The position numbers and the translations under genes were made by a program. A stretch of DNA of 64,000 nucleotides from Tricholomella constricta (Eukaryota; Basidiomycota; Agaricomycetes; Agaricales; Lyophyllaceae): assembly GCA_013368375.1 (NCBI GenBank), contig JAACJP010000011.1:558001-622000 (forward strand), read 5' to 3'. The notes beneath the pieces were generated by a model that searched no databases, was not told the origin of the DNA, and worked only from the letters and a program-made list of their open reading frames with translations. This document shows, one piece after another, positions 41,307 to 52,091 of the stretch; position 1 is the first letter of the stretch; every line of letters begins with the position of its first letter.

Positions 41307-43997
41307 ATGTTGCGACTTCGTTTTGCAGGCCATATTCAAGCTTATGTGTCATACCAGGTGGAGCTACGCTACCTCGCGCACACAGACGAGCAGCGTGTGG
41401 CAATCACGGACCTATATGCAAGCAAGCAAGACCTTTGCTTGACATATCCCACCAGCAAGGTCTCGGCGCAACATGATGCGCAGGCCTTCCTACTGTCTCT
41501 AGGCCTTGACTCTGGATCACGCGAGAACCTGGAGAGCCGTTGGAGTGTTCAGTGGAGTACGTCGTGGAGCTTGCAGAATGGGCAGGATTCTCGCAAGCGA
41601 GTGCTTTATCAATGGTAGATATTATACAGCATGTATTTCCATCTCAATCCTCAATACATCTTAAGTTCCTGTGGCTACGCCGAGGATGCTCGACGAACGC
41701 GTGAGCTCGAAAAACGGGAAGAGCCATACTCGAAGTCTATCGCTGGTGCAAGGCGTGTGGCATATCGGTTCACTGGATGCCTGGCCCACATCGAAATAAC
41801 AGAACGCACAAGTAACGGCGAAGTCACTCGCATTATGGGGTATTCACACCACAATGATGCATGTCGCACAGCAGTGCTAGAGCGTCTACCAGCAGTTCCT
41901 CTTCACGATCATGTGTACCAAGTGGCATTGCAACAACTCGAATGTGGCGCGAGGTCCGTGAATAATACCTCCTTACTCTGCTTCTCGCCTAACAAAATTG
42001 TGATTAGTTTGTCGGCGATTCAAGAACGCAACAGGGACTTTATAGCATCGAGTATTTATCATGACATGCACACATATGATCCTTCAACTGCGAACGTCCG
42101 ATATCATTTTCTCCCAACCGATCATCCTACTCTATATCGCAAGTTCAGTCGCAAACTTGGCATTGATGTTCGCAAAGAGCCTCAGTATAACATCGATGAC
42201 TGGCTCGACCCAAAGTCGCCACATTTCAAACCTTTGATCAGTGAAGCAGTTTTCTATTACACTGCGCGGAGCCATGCCGGAGAACGATTCCAAGTATGTG
42301 TTGCAACACCCGACATGGATCACGCTGCATGGGAATATGGCCACCGCTCTCAGCTTGTCCTTGATGGTACTTTTGGAGTCTGCTCGACACGGCTGCTCCT
42401 CTTTATAGCTATGGTGATTGACAAAAATAGAAAGGGTGTTCCGGTCGCCATGTTTCTCTTTTCGGCGCCAACAGGAAACCGCGCAACACAGGCAGGGTAC
42501 AACACAGCCGTGCTGCGGGAACTGCTCACGAAGTGGAAAGGCCATCTGGGAAAGAATGGAGGAGGTGAACCATTTACAGTCCACGTTGCAATCACCGACA
42601 CCGACACCAAAGAGCGCGCTGCCCTCCTGGATGTGTGGCCAGATATATGCTTACTGCTTTGCAAGTTTCACCTTCGGCAGTGCTGGACCAATCATAGAAA
42701 GAAAGTTCTTCGCTCTGGTGCGAAAGGTGAATTCTGGAAAGATCATGTTCGGGATCAGTTGCGGGGAACAGATTGAGTATGTTTTCGATATTATTTTGCT
42801 TCCTGAGCAGGCTGAAGCGGCACATACAGGCTCATTTCAAGTGTGGACTATGATTCTGCCATGGCTATTATCGAACAATCTCGTTCAGTCATGACAGGGC
42901 TGCTCGCTATCTCTGACAATACTGCGGCAGCTGCAGCCGGGAACGCCGGTATCAAACACTTGAACTATTTGACCTCCAACTGGATGTCTCTCACGATGTG
43001 GAGGAGCTGGTCAGATTATGGTCGGTTGGCAGCATCCGCAGTGCTCAAGATACCGGTTGATGGTGTTGTCCCCACGACAAACCACTTGGAATCATTTAAC
43101 GCTATCCTGAAGCGGAAGCATCTACATGCATGGCTTCGTTCTGGCCATCGGCTTCGATTTGATTTTTTGATTTTCCTGCTCGTCACCCAAATCCTTCCAA
43201 ACATTTATAACCATCGCAAGGCTCAACAGGCATGTACGGATTGGCTCGCCTTTCGATTTTCACGGTTCTCCGGGGGCGTGAACCTCGCGCAAGTCAACCA
43301 GTGCCTCAGGAGTAACGAGTCGAGTCCCAAAGTCTGCTGGTGGATTGCTGATGAAACCCGAGACAAGGACGCCACGAGAATTGTCTCGCTTCAACGAATT
43401 AAACCTGTGCGCGATGCAGAGCCTGGCAGTTATTCAGCCTCTTGCATATCTAGCAGGTCAAACACACTAAGCTCCTCTTCTGTGTCGTATATCGTGAAGA
43501 TGCATGAAATGGGTGTTGGAAGTTGCACCTGCCCCGATTTCTCAACGCGAGGAGGTGCTTGCAAACACCTTCGGGCTCTTCGTATGATTCTCGATACCTG
43601 GGCACACTACAATCACATTCCACCGCTCACGTACCCGAGTTCGGCTATTGCTGCTCGAGAAATCTTAAAAAAATTCAATGTTCTGAATCCAGGGGTCATG
43701 TTACCTCTTGGAACATCTGAATCCCCACCATCCCCTCCCGTGCAGCCCATTCTACAGCCTACAATCGATTGGACTCTTATACAGGGACTCGCCGAAGATA
43801 CAACGACAATTGATGTCCTTGAGGACGTTGCCGAAGATGTTTCTGATTCAACGACATCAGAATCTGATATCTCTAGTTCAGATTCTGAGCAAGTCGATAT
43901 GTCAGAACCTAGAGCTCGAAATTTATTGGTGGGACAACCTATCGATTTCGAGCAATCCAAAGTATTCACCTTTTGTATCCCAGACTTCAAGCAATGA
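41307..43997 (+). pseudogene. Mutator-like (MULE) transposase with SWIM zinc finger
   Basis: An exon from about 41307 to 41614 joins the next (41666 onward) in frame at YQ-C-SCGYAEDARR, giving a FAR1/WRKY-like Cys-His N-terminal module (SCGYA...YSHHNDAC). The MULE core has D in LVLDGTFGVC, D in ITDTDTKERAALLDVWP, the CKFHLRQCW motif and E in TNHLESFNAILKRK. A SWIM finger CTCPDFSTRGGACKHLRAL lies at about 43525-43580. A Ser/Asp-rich tail follows. Between 42772 and 42843 the frame breaks: an intron-like GTATGT...GAGCAG is present, but the joined frame meets a TGA, so this copy is probably inactive. Terminal repeats were not found. Confidence 0.75.
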
Positions 43998-44475
43998 GGA
44001 GCAGTACCTTGCAATTGCTGGGCAGATTCAGCGGCGTGTCGATCATGACATTGACAAGCTCCTTCCAGGTCTGCACGGATTGAGTAACCTTATGCAAGAT
44101 GTCATCCTCCAAGATTCGAACCAAGTTCGAGAGCTCGCGCTTGTCCTCCAGTCAATCACGCAAGGCCTCGACAAAGTCACTCCCAACACGTCGGCAAACC
44201 TGCATTCACAGCTGCTCCCCAGTCGCCCTGTTAGAGTGCAAAGTTCTTCCCATTTGTCTCACAGCCCCGTACGCAAACGAGTTCGTACCAACCTCCTTCC
44301 GCCATCTCCTGAACGTAGACAGGCCCGTAAGGACTCCCATGCACCACTGTAATAAATACTTGGCATCAAAACTATTCCATTTACTTAGCGTTGGCCTTCA
44401 CTCGAGCAGAAGGGAACAGTAAGATTTTGTTGAATATAAAACGGCATGTAACAGATTTCGTATGTAAAGACATGT

Positions 44476-45700
44476 CTACATAGTCAAGTCACAGACATGG
44501 TCACCATAATTCGAACCTGTCATGATGTGCCTGCAGCCGCGGCAGAGCACGAACATTGTCCAGAAGATGTCAGCCGGTAACCCCTCTTCACTGTCAAGTG
44601 CAACGACAGCACTCAGGTTGCCCCGTTCAGGTGTTGAATGTCGAATTGGGAGGTCCGTGTGAGCACGTGGGTCCAAAGCGGCAGCGTAGCCACGGTTGGG
44701 GCCAGGTGAAGGTCTGGCAAGAGAATACCTTGACATAGTGCCCTGGTGTGGAGAACTATAGGCGGGGGGTGCGGAGCTAGGAGAGGCCGTCGATGTCGCA
44801 AGGTCATCAGACGGTGACGAGCCTTTCATTCTCAAGTGAGAATATTCGTGGCGGTAGGGGTTGAGCAAGCCTAGAAAATTCGAGATCAGCACGTGAATGA
44901 CTTGAAAAGCAGCCTACGTACCATTCTCGAGGAAGACCCCACCGTAAAAATCCAATAAAGACCGAGATATGCCTGAAAATAGTATTAGCGAGCACGAGCA
45001 TTAAGGGCTGTAGGACATACCATGCTGAATATCCTCTTCGTTATCAGAACTGTCCAACTTGTTGTCCATGTCAGTCTCCTCTTCATTGTCAGATTTAACG
45101 TGGTCGCTACTGCCTGCGCCGACATTCTCGTCACCGGTCTCGGGGGTATCTATGGCATGAGAGGTTAACTGGAGCTCAGCGTACGTGAAAAGACCCCACC
45201 TTTGAGTTCATATTGGCGGGTCAGTAGTGCATGGCCGTGCTGAGCAATGCGAGTGAAGTTCACTGTGACGAAGTTAATATTGCATCGTGAACATAGTAAA
45301 GAATCAAACATACACCAGAAAGGACAGCGGGGCCCATACTTCGCTTTCTGCCCACAAGCAGCCATCGCACAGCCCTTGTACGCACCGCTTGCCACCACGA
45401 ATGTACGTGCTTCGATATTGTGAAAACAGCGTGGGGAAGGAAATTTGTACTTTCGGATATGGTACCAGATCATATTCGGCTCGACAAGACCACCATATGT
45501 GTTGAGTGGGCTAGCCCAAAAATTAGAGGTGACAGTGTGCGATAGATATAATTGACGTACTAGGGCATGTCGCGCATTTCTCCAGGCGCTGGGTGAGGAA
45601 AAAATGAGGTGAGGTTGTTGGAGCGACTTTGTTGCTGCCGCAGTCGGCTCCAGAGAGGATTGGGCGACGAGGCGCGTTTCTTGCCAGAGGCCTTGGGCAT
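44476..45700 (-). CDS. hypothetical Cys/His-containing protein, 324 residues, six exons
   Basis: Exons 45700-45561, 45510-45314, 45262-45200, 45149-45021, 44972-44922 and 44870-44476 join in frame with GT-AG borders (975 bases, 325 codons). The N-terminus is basic (MPKASGKKRASSPNPLWSRL). The second exon has regularly placed Cys (GCAMAACGQKAKYGPRCPFW). A very acidic stretch around exon 4 follows. The C-terminus has CRGCRHIMTGSNYGDHVC, which could bind zinc. I recognise no family. Six clean joins without a stop argue for a real gene. Confidence 0.6.
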
Positions 45701-45733
45701 GGTGAAGGGGCTAAAGAATACGCACGGTTTGTA

Positions 45734-46048
45734 TCATGATATATCATATTTGAGGCTGAGGACGATGCTGAGCAAAGGCACGAGGCCGAGGATGAGTGTA
45801 AAATGCCCATTGAGAGTATAAACGATCCACTGGCAGGTGTCAAAAGAGGCGAGACTCGACACGACGATCAACTTGAGGGGCACAGTGACCATCGTCACGG
45901 CTTCGAGACGAATGAAGAGAGAATGTCGTCGATCCCAATGATGAGAAGGCGGGCAGCGAAGCGTCGTGGCTCGAGAGAAGGTGAGAAGGCTTACATAAAC
46001 TTTGGGCAGACTGGGTTTTCTCTCAAGTCGAACACTCGTCTTCTTCAT
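45734..46048 (-). CDS. possible small membrane protein, 104 residues
   Basis: The frame MKKTSVRLERKPSLPK... ends with two hydrophobic stretches (VPLKLIVVSSLASF and FTLILGLVPLLSIVLSL). A GTAAGC near 45995 and an AG near 45904 could splice it shorter. Its ATG lies only 20 bases from the ATG of the Yra1-like gene on the other strand, which makes one of the two starts doubtful. Confidence 0.25.
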   Translation of the reverse strand: MKKTSVRLERKPSLPKVYVSLLTFSRATTLRCPPSHHWDRRHSLFIRLEAVTMVTVPLKLIVVSSLASFDTCQWIVYTLNGHFTLILGLVPLLSIVLSLKYDIS

Positions 46049-46067
46049 TTTACTCTAATTACTGCCT

Positions 46068-46977
46068 ATGATGATTGGACAACCATATGCCCGGCTAAAT
46101 GACTTCCACGGGCCTAAACAGCAGCTCCTAGGCAACTTTGCAGGCCATGCAGCTCCGGCGTGGAAGACCAATGTGCTACCCCAAGTTCCGCTGGGAAAGG
46201 GGAAACTGGCCATGGAACAAGGGAGCAAAATATTCTTGAGCAGGCTACCGCTGGACGTTGGAGAAACAGAAGTCGAGGTGCGTCGTCTTCAATTCGAGTG
46301 GCGTGAAATTGTATCCATATTGCTCTTTCACTTAGGAACTTTTCAGGAAGACAATCGGGCCTTTGAAGGAATCCTTCCTGGTTTTCAATTCGCACGGTAA
46401 ATCAAAGGGCATGGCCGTGGTGACCTTTCAACGCCCTGGAGATGCTGCGGTAGCAAAAGCGAAATACGATGGGAAGATTGTGGATGGAAGTGCGTCGAAC
46501 AATCGCGCGATTGTCCTGCCACGCTGACGCTCTTTTTTTTTTTTTTGTTCAGGACGCCCATTGAAAATAGAGATCATAACAGACTCTGGCCCGTCGACTA
46601 TCAATATGGGTCCACCACCAGTGCCTTCGCTCTTGAACAGACTCGGCGGGAAACCAAACCAACCTGTTGTAAACGTGCCCCATCCACCAAGGCACGTGTA
46701 TTTTCAATTTCGATTGGAGATGGATGGCTGATCGTGACTGACCTACCACCATGTAATTTGCAGACACCCACGCGTTCATAATACACGCCCCCCAACACAA
46801 CCGCGAACTTTACCAGCTCTCGCAATCGTACCAACAGGGATACCGGTTCCGCCTAGAAGAGTTCGTCATAAGAAAGGTCCCAAACGCATCAAAAAGTTTC
46901 AAGCCGCCGCCACGAGAGAGCAGCTGGATAAAGATATGGAAGACTATCGTGCGGCGGCAGACATGTCGGGTCTCTGA
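46068..46977 (+). CDS. Yra1/ALYREF-type mRNA export factor
   Basis: Exons 46068-46277, 46336-46489, 46553-46691 and 46764-46977 join to 238 residues. There is one RRM: RNP2 is KIFLSRLP and RNP1 is SKGMAVVTF, and it ends GRRPLKIEIITD. An Arg/Pro-rich linker and the C-terminal box REQLDKDMEDYRAAADMSGL, typical of ALY/Yra1 tails, complete it. Members bind mRNA in the nucleus and pass it to the Mex67 export receptor. The third intron starts GC (46692) rather than GT; using a nearby GT gives a stop. The usual N-terminal UAP56-binding box is not seen, so an upstream exon may be missing. Confidence 0.75.
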
Positions 46978-47218
46978 TGAAACGATACTCTATGAAAGGA
47001 TTCTACATACATGCGATCTACGCGTTTACGACCTACACACCCACCCTCGTTTTGGATTCGGTCCTTGCATCCCTCCAATTCAACTCTACGGTTCTCTCTG
47101 TATTATCTGGCGGCATCTTATCTTATCTCAGACTTATGTAATTTGTAAATCATCATTGGCACACCCTTGTTCCTTGGAGCTCGGTCTCTCTGCAATCTAT
47201 ACCCAACCGTATCACCAC
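46978..47218 (+). other. intergenic, promoter of the phosphofructo-2-kinase gene
   Basis: Pyrimidine-rich stretches and no gene. Confidence 0.4.
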
Positions 47219-49269
47219 ATGGTCGCGCCGCTGTACACCACAGCGTCTGGGCTGCTCTTCCATGCGGGAAAGATCCTGGTCGTGACGATTGGTCTGCCGG
47301 CACGGGGAAAGACCCATATTTCCAGAGCGCTAGAGCGTTATCTTCGATGGATGGGAGTCAAGACCCAGGTTGTCTCGTTGGGCGATTACCGGCGCAAGAT
47401 CTTGGGAGCAACGAAGAAGGTTCCCCCAGACTATTTCACGCTCGGTATGTGGCCGATGACTGGAATGCTCGTGATAGGCTTTTGACGATTTTCGTTAGGC
47501 GAGAAGAGCCCTGAGACTCAGGAGCTTCGCAGAAAGGTCTCCGAGGGTTGCGAGAAGCTGATCTGGGACTTCTTTGCAGGAGGAGGTCAAGTAGTGATTT
47601 ACGACGCTAACAACGGTACCAAAGCTGGGCGGCAGGCGTTGGCGGAGAGGTTCGATCAGGCCGGTATCCATGTTGTGATGCTAGGTGAGCCGTCTGGTAC
47701 TTGTACAACGTAGCGAGAGAACTGGCTGACACTGCTCGACCTTGCGTAGAAACTTTGTGTGACGATAAGGAGATCATCGAGAACAATATCAGGAGTGTGA
47801 AGATATCTTCACCTGACGTATGTATAGAAGTCCCTCATAGTTGCGGTGTAGACTGTAACTCGACGAGGCAGTATCGTGGATGGGATCCAGACAAGGCGGT
47901 GGAGGATTACTACAAGCGCATCCATGACCATGAAAAATATTACGAAACGATCGAAGATAAGACTTGGCCGTTCATTCGGATAACCAATGCAAGCCGTTTG
48001 TGGTTCCTATACTCTCCATGACTTACGATTCCTGACAGGTCGGCGAGAAGATCATGCTTAATGTGAGTGTTATGTGTAGCTACCTAAGTGCAGTAGCTTA
48101 TCACCACATCACGCAGAATATCCAAGGATACCTCCAGGTATACTCCATATGTCAATGCAGGATATCCGGCACTAATGATTTGCCTTTCAGTCGAGGATAG
48201 TTTTCTTCTTGATGAACATTCACAATCGTTTTCGAACGATATACTTTGCCAGAGTCTGTCTCTTTTCCTTTTTTTTCGAACGCGACGCGCTGCTGATACA
48301 AAGCCAGTCGGGGCAATCCCTGATCGAGCATTCGTACAAGGCCGACGCGGACTTGTCGCCTGCAGGTTGGGAGTATGCAGAACGCCTCAAAGAATTCGTG
48401 CTGGACCGCCGCGCGAAGAGTCTAAAGGAGCGCGGATTCAACCCCAACGAACGCAAGCTCGTCGTACGTCCACGGCTCCTGCCATAATTTATCCCACCTT
48501 GACGTGCAGCCCATTCATTAGATCTGGACGTCGACCCATCGCCGCGCGCATCACACCGCCTGGCCCTTCCTCGCCACCGCGCAGGCCTCAAACATCGCCG
48601 AAGGTCTCCCGATGTCGTCATCGCCGGAGCCATCCTCCATGGTCGCTAGCGCAAACCAAACGATGGTGTCCAAGATCTCGAGCCCGGCGCTGAACGTCAA
48701 GGTCGTGGAGAAACCACAGATGCTAGAGATCAACCCGGGAATATGGGACGGTCTCTCCCCTGAGCAAGCCAAGAAGTACTACCCAGAGGACTGGGAGCGC
48801 TTCCTCAAAGACCCCTACTCGTTCCGTGCCCCCCGTGCAGAAAGTTACCATGACCTCAGCGGTGCGTCGCTCCCTTGCGAAACATGTAGGTTGTAAGATC
48901 CTTGTCTGCTGACACGAGGCGGGTGCAGTGCGTCTCGAGCCGGTCCTGATCGAGCTCGAGAAGGAGCAAGAAGACTTGCTGATCATCGGGCACGCGTCCG
49001 TCATCCGCTGCATGCTGGCGTACCTCATCGGCCTGCCCGCCTCCGAGATCCCCGCCATCGAGATCGCGCGCGGGGACCTGCTGGAGGTCGTGCCCGCGTC
49101 GTATGGGGTGCACAGCCAGGCATTCCACTTCTGGGACGGCCCCGGGAGGCATGGGACGGTGGACCAAGGGCTTGCAAAGGACGATCTGAATTTTTATGAG
49201 AATTATGCGGAGGATACGAAGGGGAAGAGGAGGGTGGATACGCCGGAGCCGTCGATACTTAGGGATTAG
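47219..49269 (+). CDS. 6-phosphofructo-2-kinase / fructose-2,6-bisphosphatase-like, 513 residues
   Basis: Ten exons: 47219-47444, 47499-47684, 47750-47817, 47872-47988, 48039-48062, 48117-48137, 48191-48253, 48308-48463, 48522-48861 and 48929-49269. The kinase half has the P-loop GLPARGKT (residues 25-32), SLGDYRR and VIYDANNGT. It makes fructose-2,6-bisphosphate, the activator of glycolysis, in the cytosol. The C-terminal half is the phosphoglycerate-mutase-like bisphosphatase domain. There the catalytic RHG motif reads RSG (residues 235-237, created at the 48253/48308 junction), so the phospho-accepting His is Ser. The same change is known in yeast Pfk26, which lacks phosphatase activity. 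IIGHASVIR is kept. The intron at 47989 starts GC. The start is the ATG just before the P-loop; a longer N-terminus is possible. Confidence 0.9.
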
Positions 49270-49601
49270 GGATTAGAGCGCTTGGGCTGTGCGTGTACTT
49301 ATCACGTTTTTCATTCAGGCCGTTTTTGGTTTGGTTTTCTTCTCAGCTAGAGGATGGGAGGCTGTTGGTTTGAGGCCAAAGGGGAGGCACGACGCTGCGT
49401 ATATGGTTGCGGCAGGAAAATATTTGCCAAGCACCATGATGGGTCCTGGAGTTGATGTTCTTGGGCTAAGAGCTAGTACAAGGTCCCAAGGTTCTGGATT
49501 ATCGGTCAAATTTTGTTTTGTTCAATCCATTAGCACAGCATAGTAGAGGACACATTAGTATAGATCACAAGAAATATCATGCATATACCGTGAGACGAGC
49601 T
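49270..49601 (+). other. convergent 3' ends of PFK-2 and MFS B genes
   Basis: No gene seen. Confidence 0.5.
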
Positions 49602-51660
49602 CTAGTCCGCTCGTCGAGGGCCCCTGGGTACAAGTGCCCACATAACAATCAGCAGCCCCATCATCGACACCAGCCTGCAAACAGAACCACACGACGTCAA
49701 CACCGTACAGTCTATCACGTAGTAGAAAGCGAAACGACGATCAACGACAACGAATACAAAAGTACGCACAACGGCTGGAGGCTCTTGATCCCAAACTTGG
49801 ACGAAATAGCGCCGGTCATGAACGGCAAGACCGCGCTGCCTGCCTGGCCGAAGCCGGCGATCCACCCGATGGAGCCGGTGAGGATCCAGCGCGGGAGGAC
49901 GCGCCCGGCGTGGTTCATGGCGATGGGGTACATGGGCCCGAGGAGGACGCCGACGATGGAGACGGCGACGGCGTTGCCGATGAGGGAGGGGACGAGCCAG
50001 ACGACGAGCTCCAGACTGCGAAGAGGGGGGGGGTGTTCAGTGCTTGGGTGAAGGAGAGAGATAAGGAGGGTAGAACAGGACGCGTACCCGATAGCGAGGA
50101 TGGCGTAGACGAATATGGCGAGGCGTTCGCCGATCTGGGGAGGTGCGGGTTAGAAGGGTTGGAGGGAGAGTAGATGGGGTGGTTGATTCTGACTTTTTCG
50201 TTCACCCAGAGAAGTGCGACGCGGCCGAACATGAGACCTGAGCGGATTGAAAGATAAGAAGGACGAGAAATGGGGTGGGCTGTTCGTAGGACTTACCGCC
50301 GAAGAATCCGGCTGAGATGTATCCGGACGAGGGACCGCCGTTTCTTTCTTCAATGATGAAGGTGACAATCCAGCCTGGATGAAACGAATGTGGAAGTTCG
50401 CTGTTGAAGGAAAGGAAACGGAGAGCTGATTACCTCCGATGGTGACTTCAACGCCGACGTAAACGAGGATGTAGAAGGCAAGAAGATGCACGGTCTTCTG
50501 GCCCAGGATCTGTCTGAACCTGTTGTTATCGTCGCTCACATTTTCTGGGATTACTTGGCCGATTTCCCGCAGGCATTCTGTGTACACGCATTGCTGATCA
50601 GCAGTGGCATCTGGAGATTTGGGAGGCGCGGTGCGTACCATCTTGGCGCTTGAATCGGAAAACAACGATGAGAAGGACGGTGTTCGCGAGTGAGAGTCCT
50701 AGGGACACAAGATAGTGAAATGACCAGTGTTTCAGTTGGGCGAATTGTGTTGCGACAAGGGGCGAGCAGAGTGCGCCAGCGCCTAATAAATGAACCGTTA
50801 GTCGATATTTTGTGTACACCGCTGGAAGTCCAGCATACCATATACGGCGTGTAGGACACCCATTTTGGTTTCTGCGTGGCTTTCAAGACTTGCTACAAAG
50901 CCGTTGGCCTGTGCGTCCTGTTGTCGAAGGATATTAGCCTACCAGGATTCCGTAGTGGAAGATTGTTTGCCTTACCTGCAGGGCAATTCCGACGCCGTTA
51001 ATCGCATAGGCCACAACGAGCGCAGGAAATGGTAGAGCAGGGGCCATAAGGGTGTAGGCCACCACCTGGAACACAGATCCTGCAAAAACGGGGTTAGTAT
51101 GTGTATATGTAAATCGCAGAGTGTGGTACCCAAAGCGATGACCTATGGCAGCGATAGTCATAAGAAGGATGAAACATGTCTAAAGTGGCCAATACCTTTC
51201 CAAAACCAAGCTTGTCTGATAAAGGGACGTTGACCACGGCTCCACCGATGAAACCCTTGAAGATCTGGCTGAGGATCAAGAAAAGTATCCGGGAGACAAT
51301 TGACGCACTACACAGGAGAGCACAAATAGGAGAGAAACTACTGCAAAGCCAACCTTCAAGATGATGAGTAACGTGGACATTGTAAAAGCGGAGAAGCATA
51401 CTAACGTGGTAGACGTTCTGAATTCTTGGTAGGAGCGGCCCAAGGGTTCCGTCGTTCCATCCAGCAAGGAACAACGCTCCGCAACATGCAGCGAACTGTA
51501 TCCTGGCAGCTTTAGCCTGTTCTTTTGTCTGAACTGGGCGTTCAACGCTGGTGGCGTCTGCCCCATCGGTGATCGGGACAACGGGCAACACATAGTCCTC
51601 AGTGACCTGTTTTCGCGACGTTTCGCGACGAACCTCGAGCTCAATGGAGGTCTGCGACAT
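49602..51660 (-). CDS. MFS transporter B (multi-exon), paralogue of A
   Basis: ATG at 51660, stop at 49604-49602. The first exon (51660-51406) ends WNDGTLGPLLPRIQNVYH, like A. Later blocks are GFIGGAVVNVPLSDKLGFGK (about 51250-51190), VFQVVAYTLMAPALPFPALVVAYAIN (about 51080-50985), SPLVATQFAQLKHWSFHYL (about 50765-50705) and MYPIAMNHAGRVLPRWIL...SLQPL. The last exon, LLVSMMGLLIVMWALVP, is joined by GTGCGT...TTGCAG. Intron positions match those of A (after the YH pair and before the last helix), so the two arose by gene duplication. Twelve membrane helices are expected; substrate unknown. Confidence 0.8.
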
Positions 51661-52091
51661 GGAGATGCGGGGTACTGGCTCTGATGTAGATGGAATCAAG
51701 ACGGAAAGGATTGACGCAGGGCAGAGCTTTGAGTGACGGATAAACCTCGGATAAATAAACGAGCAGCTACTTAAAGCTGCAGCATTACCTGCGCGGCGTG
51801 TGAGTGATTTGGAATTTGAATACGTGTAAGCCACGACAAGTGCGGGGATATGCCACCGCAACCGTGCCCACTGGAGAACCGCAAACTCCTACGGAAGTCG
51901 GTGCTCTCGACGACCGGATGAAAGGACCGGTTCAAGGAAAATTGGCATCAGGATAAGCGTCGTGTCACGTCAGCGTGACTGGAAAAGTTCGACTATATCC
52001 TCCTTGGCGGCTCGTTCGTTCAGCATCAGTTCTGGTGAGCGCTTACTTGAATTTCCTTTGTAGGAGATCCTGACAGTATGACAGGCATGAT
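51661..52091 (+). other. divergent intergenic region between MFS B and the helical-repeat gene
   Basis: This is the shared promoter region. No gene or clear motif is called. Confidence 0.4.

Noticed and set aside
43950..44352. Second gene or C-terminal exon after the MULE transposase
   Set aside because: The frame changes without a splice pair of normal length; it is more likely a shifted tail of the same gene, so no separate feature was called.
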